Assembly: GCA_023678885.1 (NCBI GenBank)
Contig: CM042985.1
Span: 8,978,985-9,042,984 of the forward strand
DNA length: 64,000 nt
Direction: 5' to 3'
DNA from: Pogostemon cablin
Lineage: Eukaryota; Streptophyta; Magnoliopsida; Lamiales; Lamiaceae
The notes under the pieces were generated by a model that worked only from the letters and a program-made list of their open reading frames with translations, was not told the origin of the DNA and ran no database searches. Shown one piece after another: positions 37,396 to 46,937 of the stretch (positions are counted from its first letter, which is position 1; each line of letters begins with the position of its first letter). A program made the translations under genes and the position numbers.

Positions 37396-39206
37396 CTAGT
37401 TTGCGCGGCTTTTGAACACATCAAGACCCATCTCTGTGGGATCGGTTGCTTGAAGCTCCACCTGAATTCCATCTAATTCCCTCTTGAACCTGTCCTTTGA
37501 GCTCGCGTAGATCATTTTGCTTCTCACTCTCGCAGTGTCGGGGGACCTTAGAAGGCAGACACAGTTAGGTGGGAGGGGGAGAGGGGGAATGAAGAGTTTG
37601 TAAACCAACAAAGTGAGTAGCTTACCATGCAATGAAGAAAATCCTGCTCTTTGGGACGTTCTCTTCGGTGAAAAAGTCGAAGTCATAAACTGCATATCTG
37701 CACTCATCAGCAGGAAGGCCTGCAGTGAAGTCATCGTAAGTTTCGGTTGGTTCTCCCAGCTTTTCTACGATTACCTGTTTTTGTTTCTCCTCAATCTTAA
37801 AGATTATGAAGCGGTGTGTTCGCTTTGTTTTCAACTCCATGAACTTCAGCTTGCAATCATCGTGCACTGCCATTCCTGATGCTGAATTAGCCTGCAAATA
37901 CAACACGTCAAAACTATACACAACAATATGCAAGGTTTCTATAGTCTAACAAAACAATATGAATGAATACTTGCACGTCTATCCACCAAGTAAGACAACC
38001 ATTTTATATAATAAAAAGTTGCACTTTACAAACAAGGAGAATAGTCAACATTGAAGTCATGCAAATTACCTAAGAATGGGCTAAAACAACAAATAAACTA
38101 CAATTCAAAGAGTCATGACAAAAAATAAATAGACTGTTCAGGAATGAGAGAAATCCAGATACAACCGTTGCAATAACAGTATTATGCACTAGAGGAAGAT
38201 AAAATGGTCAGTTGGGAATGAGGTGGTCGTGTACCAGGTTTTCCTTTTAGAAACTCAAAGGTGGTACCTGAACTTCACCCGATTCAGTCTAAATGCCGAT
38301 GCAATGTTCTGAAATGAACTCGGATAGAGAATGATACATCTCTAAAAATTAAATTCATATCACACTCAATGTTACCCTCAAAATTGATGACATTGTGAGT
38401 ATTAGTCACAAAATGCATATAACGGCAGCTGAAAAATGTTCATGTAAATTCATGATCTCAAGTGGTACACTCATTTGCTTGGATGATAGTAAAAACACCA
38501 AAAAGGGTATCCTCCCAAAAATGATCTGAAAATTCAAACATAAAGATTATGGAGATCACAAAAAAATTCATAAGAGATTCAGGTCCACTTGTCTATGGTA
38601 GGTCAATGCCATGCCCATTGTAGGACAAAGTCCAAGTTCGTTAGATGAAAAAATGAAAAAGATAATAAAACTTGATAATAAAACTTGATAATAAAAGTCT
38701 GAATTGGCTTAATGACTTAGTTGCCCACTTGCCCATCACCAGAGGAAGCATATTGCTTTCATAACAGCTAATAATTCAACCCCAAAACGACACCGAGATG
38801 AATTTCTCCAAACAACCAATCAAGACCCACAGATCAAATCATAGCTAATCAATTGAATCAAAATAAACTTTGGCTAAAATATGCCACAGAAATGATCGCG
38901 AATAGCACAATAGCCTAAACAAAAGAATCAAAAAGCAAGCAAATCCAAGATCGACACAGATAAACTATAATCAAAGCAAAGCTTAAAATCAAACTGCTAA
39001 AAATCACGCTAAATCAGATCTAATAAACTCGAGCAAAATATACAGAAAATATATATATATATATATGTATAATCGAATCAAACAGAGCTGCCAACATAAC
39101 TACAGCTAGTCGACTTCGGAGGTTAAGATCGTCCAAGCAACACAAGAATTGCACAAAAAATTGAAAGAAAAAAGATTGATAGAGTAGAAGAAGAAAGCGT
39201 TACCAT
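37396..39206 (-). CDS. ADF: Actin-depolymerizing factor, copy B
   Basis: Exons on the minus strand are 39206-39204 (ATG only), 37891-37626 and 37546-37396, giving 139 residues. The protein is identical to copy A except Lys at residue 37 (AAA versus ACA). Third-position changes in exon 3 are silent. All ADF-homology features described for copy A are present. The promoter region of both copies shares the block at 39280-39390 / 36240-36350. Same strand and head-to-tail with copy A, so they are tandem duplicates. Both appear intact. The last intron has a good pyrimidine tract and acceptor. Confidence 0.95.
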
Positions 39207-39406
39207 GGTAGGGAGGATTGATCGGAGAAGAGGGAGGGATATCGAGAGAGAATCTGAAAAGGAGAGAAATTAGGGCTGAAGAGAGAAGGAGTGTGCGCTT
39301 TTCGTTGTGGATGGAATTGAGACCAGACCGGAATCACTTTTTCGCAGACAATATAAAGGCAGCTGTGCTTTTATTTTCTAATTATTTTTTTTCTTTTTTT
39401 TTATTA

Positions 39407-40062
39407 CTCCGTTCATCCCAACTTATGGTAGACACGTGAATTTACTTTTTAACTAACTTTATAAGGATAATTTAGGGGTGTCAATTTAGATTCGACCTAC
39501 GGGTACTCACTCGGCTTGTACGATATGGGCCGGCTCAGACTCGCCCCGAAATGAAAAGGGGGAGGACCCGCCCTTGACCCATTTTGAAATGGGTCGGGTT
39601 CGGGTATTACCTCAGACTCGCGGATATTCGACCCGGCCCGTCCTGACCATTTTTATTTTAATAATTTACTAATTATTATTATTATTTATATTTATATTTT
39701 ATTTTTTTGATATAATTATTATTTGAAGTTATGGAAAATGATGAAATAAGCGGGTTAGTGATTTTTGTTTGCACATAAAATTAAAAATAAAGTTAAAAAA
39801 ATTTTAAAAAATATTAAAAATATTTTAAAAAAAAGGAGAGCCTCGTCCTGCTCTGTCTGGGTTTGGGTCTTTAAAATAAGACCCGCGCGGGTTTGGGGTG
39901 GGCACTTTTAAAACGGGCCGGGTCTGGGTAGTTGAGTACCCAGATCCGGCTCGTTGACATCCCTAGGGTAATGTAATATTTTTAAATAATAAATAAATGA
40001 GAAGTATATTATGTGTGAAGTGAAATTGATAAATTTGTGATAATTATATATTTTAGGAGTGA
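39407..40062. mobile_element. Stowaway-like MITE remnant interrupted by a hAT-like element
   Basis: The left end CTCCGTTCATCCCAAC follows TA. The interior AACTTTATAAGGATAATT is continued by GGGTAATGTAATATTT after the hAT-like insertion. The right end is decayed near TTTTAGGAGTGAAA. Confidence 0.6.
39473..39965. mobile_element. GC-ended hAT-like element inside the MITE of ADF unit B
   Basis: The ends TAGGGGTGTCAA and TTGACATCCCTA are inverted repeats with one mismatch. The flanks GGATAATT and GGGTAATG (39465-39472 and 39966-39973) agree at 6 of 8 positions, consistent with an aged 8-bp duplication. GC-rich arms with CGACCCGGCCCG-type sequence enclose an AT-rich core. ADF unit A lacks it, so insertion followed duplication. 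Confidence 0.82.
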
Positions 40063-40290
40063 AAATTGATGTAATATTTTTTTTTATGATGAAGTTTAAT
40101 GTTGTACGATGAAAACGATTATTCTAAAGGTGAAGTTTCCCATTTTTCAAATTATTGCACTTAAAAGAATTTCAAGTTCTTCTCGTCATTATCGAGTTAA
40201 TCTAATAACCCAATATTGTTTATGTAAACATAAGTATGAACTCGAGCGAGGAATTGGTTGGATGGTGCCTCATATCAAACATAGTATTTT

Positions 40291-40979
40291 TAAAAGAGAT
40301 TTTACTTATACAATAAATCTATTTTAATAACTTATTGATTTGTTGCACAACTTATCTTAAATATATTTGTAAGAATACTCATATTATGAGTATGAGATTT
40401 GACAAATTTATATACTTTTCTTTTCGAACGGATTCAAATAGAGCTATTCCAATGAAAGTTAAAACAATTTTTAAAACATATAAAAAAATGAGTTAAATGT
40501 GACTTTGCAATTTAAACCTCTAACAATACATAAATTTAAATAAAATATAGAGGGGAGAGCTATGTTCCATGGAGGCACGATGTGTCCGGAAATGCAGGAA
40601 CTTTTGCTAAAAAAAATTATACATTAAAACATAAATTATTTAAATTTCACAATTCCATGCATAAGATTTTTCAAACAAACTTTATTTAAAAAAATTGCAA
40701 AATTACTAGTATATAAAAATTTAAATTTCAATATTTCATGCATAAAAAAAATTCAAACAAACTTAAAAATTCAAACTAGGTACTACTTTACAACTAAACC
40801 ATAATATTAAAATTGCGACCCTACCTACTTTAATTTCACATGTAATTGAATTCAACTGGTTAAACGAGTCCAAAATATTCAAACATTAAAATTCGATGGA
40901 ATGTGTAACCAAACCTCTTATTAGGTGCTTCTTAAATGAAGAGGCAAATGTTCTTACAAAATAGAGAAGGATTGAGGTG

Positions 40980-40980
<1 letters not shown>
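40291..40980. other. AT-rich intergenic DNA with a repeat fragment
   Basis: A block near 40505-40615 (AATTTAAACCTCTAACAATAC, then GAGGGGAGAGCTATGTTCC and AAATGCAGGAACTTTTGC) matches a block near 25125-25240. No gene is seen. Confidence 0.6.

Positions 40981-41049
<69 letters not shown>
40981..41049. repeat. (TAA)n followed by (TTA)n perfect palindrome
   Basis: About eleven AAT-type units are followed directly by about eleven ATT-type units, making an inverted repeat with no loop around 41014. Confidence 0.92.
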
Positions 41050-41050
<1 letters not shown>

Positions 41051-41080
41051 ATAAATTATTTTATAAATAATTTGCAATAT

Positions 41081-41763
41081 ACAAATGAAATTTTTAATAA
41101 AAATATAACTGGTTAACTAAAATAAAACGATCTTCAGTCTACAGGGCGGAGCTATAAATATATTGGGGGACTAGGTATAAAATATTGATCAAAATTCATA
41201 TTTTAAACATTATATAATATTTTTCTTCAACCCGCATTATACACGTATACGTTTATTTTAGAAAATGAGAAAAAAATATGTTGGTTATAATTCATGTTTG
41301 AGCAGTAAATATTACTCTTTTCGTTATGCAACAAGAAATATGTTTATTTCTTACACATAGATAAGGAGTATAATATTTTAATATTTTCTTTATCCATTAT
41401 CAATGTATCAATTTGTGTTCTACGTGTATTAAAGAGTACCATTATTTTATATATAAAATATCTAATTGTATATTTTATATAAAGTGTGTAATGTATAAGT
41501 AGTAAGTGTTGAACCATGTTTGAGGAGTTTTTTCTAAGAAGAAAAATTAAAATATCTTTAATGTGGACATACAAAAAAGCAAAATGAATATCGTATTGGC
41601 GGTAATGAGTAGTTTTTGTTGTACTTTTATCTTTTGCCATTAATTTTAATTTGAATTAATCACAATTTGTATTAGACCAAGTGAGTACAAAATAGTAAAA
41701 TACTAAAGAATAACTTCCTATAAAAAATTTAGAAATATTTAATAGTCTTAATGTCTAAACTAG

Positions 41764-41822
<59 letters not shown>

Positions 41823-41980
41823 TATCCATTAATTCAAAATGACATTTTATAGAGTTATTGATAATTGGTAAAGGTGCAAACTTGTAAACAATCAAATAAG
41901 AATAAATATTAAGATTTGGGGATTAAAATTCATTAATAAAAGGAAATATTATTAAAAATTAAAAATACAACCCCATCAGG
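41081..41980. other. AT-rich intergenic DNA
   Basis: No gene is seen. An alternating TA run of about 50 bp lies at 41767-41817. Confidence 0.6.
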
Positions 41981-41981
41981 G

Positions 41982-42255
41982 ATTATTAGGAAGTTTTTTT
42001 TTTTTTGCCCTCAGGGCATAGCTCAAGTGGTAGAGGGGAGGGTGGAAAGGCCTTCCAGCTGAGCTTGGTTGCTGCAGGGTGGGGGTTCGAATCCTGCCTT
42101 TGGCATGAATTTGGCCCCTTGCAAGCACAAGTTTACATTGAGCCCTCCCTATAAGCCACTTGAGGCACATCCTGCGATTTACCTCCTTCACCAATCCCCA
42201 GGGCAGGGGCGGTGGGGGCCCCTAATGGTGGGGTACACCATTATTAGGAAGTTTT
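41982..42255 (+). mobile_element. tRNA-derived SINE with 16-bp target duplication
   Basis: The body is about 41998-42239. Its head GGGCATAGCTCAAGTGGTAGAG contains a pol III A box and GGTTCGAATCC a B box. A non-tRNA body follows with CCCTCCCTATAAGCCACTTG and CCCCTAATGGTGGGGTA. ATTATTAGGAAGTTTT flanks it at 41982-41997 and 42240-42255. A near-identical copy lies at 57649-57887. It is not a functional tRNA: the head has no closed cloverleaf. Confidence 0.9.
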
Positions 42256-43957
42256 GGGGGTAGAGCCCCCTCACCACTCTAGAAGGAAGCGCCCCTGCTC
42301 GCATACTCGCGTGAAAAAATATATATATATATATATAATTTTTTTTTTATAAATTATCACTTTTTATTTATAAAATAAATTTAATGAAATAGCTCACTAA
42401 AATAAGAATTGAGTCTTGAATCTTATTAAGTTGAGCTGCACGACTAATTTTACAACTGAGCATTAAAATAAAACTAAAATACTCCATTGATATAGAAATA
42501 GTCGGAACAATTTTCACATTCATCCTTCTAAAATATTCTTAATAATCTACAAACAATACTCAATTCATATTCAATTTTTTTTTTAATTTATAAATCTCAA
42601 AATAACTTGGACGTTTTCAAAGTGATAAAAACACATGAAATCAGTAATAATCTTATAATCTTATAAAAACACCATCAATTTATCATCAAACACACCTAAT
42701 ATCTTGGCACTTTCCTCAATTCACATATAAAAATAATCAATACAATTTTTTTATAATACACTTTAATTTTACACAGTGTCATACTTGTAATTTATTTATC
42801 ACTTAAATAAAATCAATTGATCAAGCAAGGAGAGTACCCCATACATATAAAATGAATTTTTTCAATTTTCATGTAGAAGTAAATGCTTAAGCTTGAGTAG
42901 CAGTCAGCATATAGCAAAATAAATAACATTACTTCAAGTTCAAAAATATTTCAAATATTCCAACCTACATTGTCACAACATGACATTAAGTATGCACCAC
43001 AAAAAAGATGGAGCAAGATATTAAACAAACTTTATTAATAAAACCAAAAAAAAAAAAAGTGTGACACTGCATAATACTCCAAATGAAGAAGAGTTACTGA
43101 TAAAGGAAGGCTCTGAGAAGCATCACCACAGATACAAAAAGATTGCCAAAGGACTGAAGTTGCCCAAGAGAGAGAGAGATAGAGAGTTCTCAATCACCAA
43201 CAAAGAGGGCACTCACCCTCTCTCTCTCCTCTTCTTCTTCTGCATTGCTGATGATCCCATTGATGGGGAACCATTTGGCAGTGGAGAAGAAATGGGATTG
43301 AAGAATCAGACATGGGAAAATAGGTTTTGATTTGATGTAATGAGTTTGGAAAAGTTAATGGGGGAAGTATGGGTGTTTGGGTTGGGGGAGGATCTTCCAA
43401 GCATATGCCTTCACCATTAACTTTCTTTTACTTATTTTAACTCTTTTTTTCTTTATGGCCTCTCAATCATCACATTTCTTAATTTTTACTCTAATTTTAT
43501 GATGATATATTTTCTATAGAAAATTGTTCATCAATGGGTAGGATATAGATAAAATTTTGTTTATATCTAAAAGAAAAATGTAAAATTTACATGTGAGACC
43601 CAAGTTCGATTCATATTGGGAATGAATTAGGAGAGGAGATATAAAGAGCATTGGAGAAGGGAAAGTAAAGGTGCTTGGTGTAACTACTAACTATACTAAC
43701 AACTAACATTTATCGATTTTTGTAAAATTTATGGGGAAAAGTTAGAAAATTTTCACATACATCGGTATATGTCACTTATTTAATGCGTTAATGTGAACAG
43801 AAAATATAAAAAAAAAATGTAACGGGCATTCATCCCTTTTAAAAGTGAGGTTTATCATTTGAATTCATCATTTCTAAAAATAAATGATCTTTCCACAACA
43901 TTATGCGCTGTTTTGTTGGAGAACTTGACATTTAATTGTAATTATAAATATATACAC
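42256..43957. other. Intergenic region, no recognised gene
   Basis: Mostly AT-rich. The stretch 43080-43400 is less AT-rich and has open frames on both strands (43061-43330 + and 43194-43400 -) without any family I recognise; a CT/GA-rich tract sits inside. It might be a small non-coding transcript or UTR but I cannot support that. Confidence 0.4.
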
Positions 43958-44069
43958 AAAACAATCTATTAATTAAAGAAGGGAGACATCTCAAAATGCC
44001 CACCTAAACATCTAAAACAATCTATTAATTAAAGAAGGGAGACATCTCAAAATGCCCACCTAAACATCT
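43958..44069. repeat. 56-bp perfect tandem duplication
   Basis: Two units, 43958-44013 and 44014-44069, running from AAAACAATCTATT to CCTAAACATCT, are identical by eye. Confidence 0.93.
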
Positions 44070-44528
44070 ATTTTGCCTACTTTTATACAACACATTTTCT
44101 TTGCCCACTCTTAATACTAAATACCGTAACTCCTTAGAAAATTAATAAAAAATAATTGAATTAAATTCAATTAAAAGAATAATGTTAATAAAATTTCAGT
44201 TAAATTTCAATTAATTTCAATACGACTGAACATGGTTGAACAATGGTTAGAGGAGGTTCTTGAATTGATGTTGTGCCTATTAATACTAAGGCGTGTAAAT
44301 AGGAGGGATTGGGTGTATTATAGATAAAAAAAAATTAAATATTTTATTAATTAGGGATATCATTTCAATTTTTTTATCTAATACCTAATAAAACATTTCA
44401 ATGTATGTATCTTATCGTAATAATGCTTAATCCTTTGTGTAACAACAAATTTTGTATTTATTTCAATAATAAACATAAAAGAAATTAAGAATTTGAATGA
44501 ACAGTCTCTAGCTATCCTCTGATTTATC

Positions 44529-44610
44529 TCTTGAGTTGACTTCTTTGACTTTTTCAACTTTCTGAGCCCCTCTTGAGTTGACTTCTTTGACTTTTTCAAC
44601 TTTCTGAGCC
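44529..44610. repeat. 42-bp tandem duplication
   Basis: Units starting TCTTGAGTTGACTTCTTTGA at 44529 and 44571 are identical through CTTTCTGAGCC. Confidence 0.93.
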
Positions 44611-44642
44611 GGGTCTTCGGATGAAACTTGTCCGTGCTCGAG

Positions 44643-44896
44643 TTTGACTTAAAGCTTTAAAACGTTTATCCGGAGGTGTCGAGCCTTTGTTCGGATCAAA
44701 GGTTGACTGAAATATTTATCGTGACGAACGCCGTTCAATTTGGTAGAACACCGCTGACCTCGCGAATATTTTGACTTAAAGCTTTAAAACGTTTATCCGG
44801 AGGTGTCGAGCCTTTGTTCGGATCAAACGTTGACTGAAAGATTTATCGTGACGAACGCCGTTCAATTTGGTAGAACACCGTTGACCTCGCGAATAT
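44643..44896. repeat. 127-bp tandem duplication
   Basis: Units 44643-44769 and 44770-44896 share the whole segment from TTTGACTTAAAGC through GACCTCGCGAAT with only a few changes. They are less AT-rich than their surroundings and directly precede an LTR-like segment. Confidence 0.92.
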
Positions 44897-45467
44897 TGTT
44901 AGATGAACTTGATTTGAACAAATTGAATGTCATTTCTGGATTGATCTTGAAGAATAATTTGATCTTCGCAGAGATTCCAAGTTTTTTCATTTGATCTTCG
45001 CAGAGATTCCAAGCTTTTTCAGAGCTCTCTGGACTTTCAGGAGTTTTCGAATGTCTTTCAGGAGTTTCCAAATGTCTGGAATGAGGACTGAAGGTCCTTA
45101 TTTATAGGTGGAGAAAATAACCACTTGAGAGATATTTTCTCCTCAAAAAGATATGTTGGGCTTTTCTCCTTTAGTTAAGCCTGCTGGACTGGATATGGAC
45201 CTATTTAATTTAATTAGACTGCTGGATATCTTATTAGATATGAAAATATCCTGATTTCATATTTCAATACTTGAATCCCAGGAAATAAATCAATATTTAT
45301 CCGACTTATATTAGGAGTCATCCATTAGATATTCTTCTCACTATATAAACAATACCCTCCTTCAATTCTTGTTCATATGTCAATCGTGTACCTTCGCTGC
45401 AAGAGCAAGTTTCAAATCTTTTCTTCGTCTTTTTTATTTTTATTTTTTATTTTCTTCTGCTCTAACA
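44897..45467. other. Possible solo LTR or promoter-like retroelement remnant
   Basis: The segment starts TGTTAGA and ends TCTAACA, a 7-bp inverted pair as at LTR ends. It has a minus-strand TATA-like CTATAAATAAGG near 45095-45110 and a plus-strand CTATATAAAC near 45343. No matching 5-bp target duplication was seen, and no coding region is attached. Two short internal duplications (TTTGATCTTCGCAGAGATTCC near 44950-45015) add to the local pattern. A low-confidence call. Confidence 0.3.
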
Positions 45468-45525
45468 TAACACACATTTCTTTTTTTGTGTCATCCTCGA
45501 CAGATTATCAAATGAGGCTTCAATA

Positions 45526-46153
45526 TGTGGTGAAAACTGCATACTAATGAGTGATCAACATTAGGATGAGTGTGTGTGTTTAAGGTTGAAGCTGATGGTG
45601 ATGTATGAGTGAAACGGTTGCACCAGCATCAGCAGAATCAAGAAACACACAAAAAAGCAGCAAGACTACACCGGGTGCATCAGTTGTGAGCGGGGTGACT
45701 TGTGGCCGTTGTACAGTTCGCATTTGAACGATTTCTGGAAAGTTCCATACATGAATGGATAGCTGGCCATGCAGGGTGTGTGATGGAGTTGGTTATAACC
45801 GTCGAGATTCGTTTTAACCAACTGAGAATCCAGCTGGAAGTCGGTTACATGCACTGGTCCTGTAACTTTCTGTGCATGCATGAAGTGTATATATTGCTGT
45901 GATTCATGCATGTACGCATTGTAACACGTTTTGCTCGCTCAATCAATAATAGATCTCTTTCTCACAGTGGATGTAAGCTTGTGAAAACAAGCTGAACCAC
46001 TGTAAACGCATTCTTCTTCATACAATCACACATACACACACAAACTCAACTTTGTTATCATATGTGATCAAGTTTCTTGTATTCAATCCATTGTTTAATT
46101 GTGTATCCATAGATTATGTTGATTGTTACTCAGTAATATCATAATCTACAACA
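45526..46153 (+). repeat. 5' LTR of the copia element
   Basis: It begins TGTGGTGAAAACTGC and ends CATAATCTACAACA (TG...CA). It pairs with 50359-50986. An open frame on its minus strand is present in both LTRs and is not a gene. Confidence 0.95.
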
Positions 46154-46241
46154 AAGTGGCGCCGTCTGTGGGAATCTAGGCCACAAATAGCAGCAATCAA
46201 CATAGAGAGGAATCAAGAAGAAATTGAAGGAAATTGACACC

Positions 46242-46937
46242 ATGGTTGCAACTAAGTTTGATATTGAGAGGTTTACAGAGAAATCTGACTTTGGTTTGTG
46301 GAAGATCAAGATGAGAGCTATCTTGGTACAACAAGGATTGGCAGAAGCTATCAAGGACAAACCAGCAACAACTGCAGAAGCTGCACAAACAGCCATTGAA
46401 GCTACTGCAGAAGCTGATATCCAAGAAAGGGCCTTACGTGCCAATGTATTGTGTCTTGGTGATAAAGCTTTGAGAGAAGTACAGAGAGAGACATCTGCAA
46501 GAGCTGTATGGAAGAAACTTGAAGATCTGTACATGGTAAAATCCCTTGCCAACCGTTTATACTTAAAGCAGAAACTATATTCCTTTAAGATGGTTGAAGA
46601 CAGATCAGTCCTAGTTCAGCTTGATGAGTTTAATAAGGTGTTAGATGATCTAGAGAATGTCAATGTGAAAATTGAAACAGAAGATAAGGCCTCAATTTTG
46701 CTGTCAGCTCTCCCAAAGTCCTTTGAAAGTTTTAAGGATACACTTCTGTTTGGAAATAGAGAAACTATAAGTCTTGATGAGGTTGAAATTGCTCTGAAGA
46801 CAAAAGAGTTTCAGAAAGTTTCTGAAGATCAAGGAACATCAGAAGAGGGACTAATGATCAAGAGGAGTGATCATGGTAAAAGGAACAACAGGAAAGACAA
46901 TTCTGATTCAAAGAAACAAGGAAACAAGACTGATTAG
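46242..46937 (+). pseudogene. copia gag region
   Basis: An ATG at 46242 opens about 231 codons ending at TAG 46935-46937. It includes the UBN2/gag-like blocks FGLWKIKMRAILVQQGL and LANRLYLKQKLYSFKM and a basic C-terminus. In intact relatives the frame continues into a CCHC zinc knuckle; here that knuckle (CFHCHEPGHYKKSC, 46965-47006) lies just after the stop in the same frame. Gag forms the particle in which reverse transcription takes place. Confidence 0.88.

Larger units (their letters stand above)
36860..40290. repeat. Tandem segmental duplication, unit B (ADF gene)
   Basis: This is the counterpart of 33890-36850 in the same orientation. It is about 0.5 kb longer, chiefly because of a hAT-like insertion at 39473-39965. 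A small internal duplication near 36940-36985 (AGAAAATACAATAATCTACC repeated) is private to this unit. Confidence 0.85.

Noticed and set aside
42010..42090. tRNA gene (A and B boxes at the SINE head; likewise at 57656-57735)
   Set aside because: No complete cloverleaf with a matching acceptor stem, and the sequence continues into a repeated SINE body with target duplications.
43061..43400. Possible small gene or microRNA precursor
   Set aside because: No known mature microRNA and no convincing long hairpin could be seen; the open frames on both strands have no family.
45666..45911. Minus-strand open frame of 81 codons, repeated at 50501-50746
   Set aside because: It lies within the two LTRs; repetition reflects the LTR pair, not a gene family.
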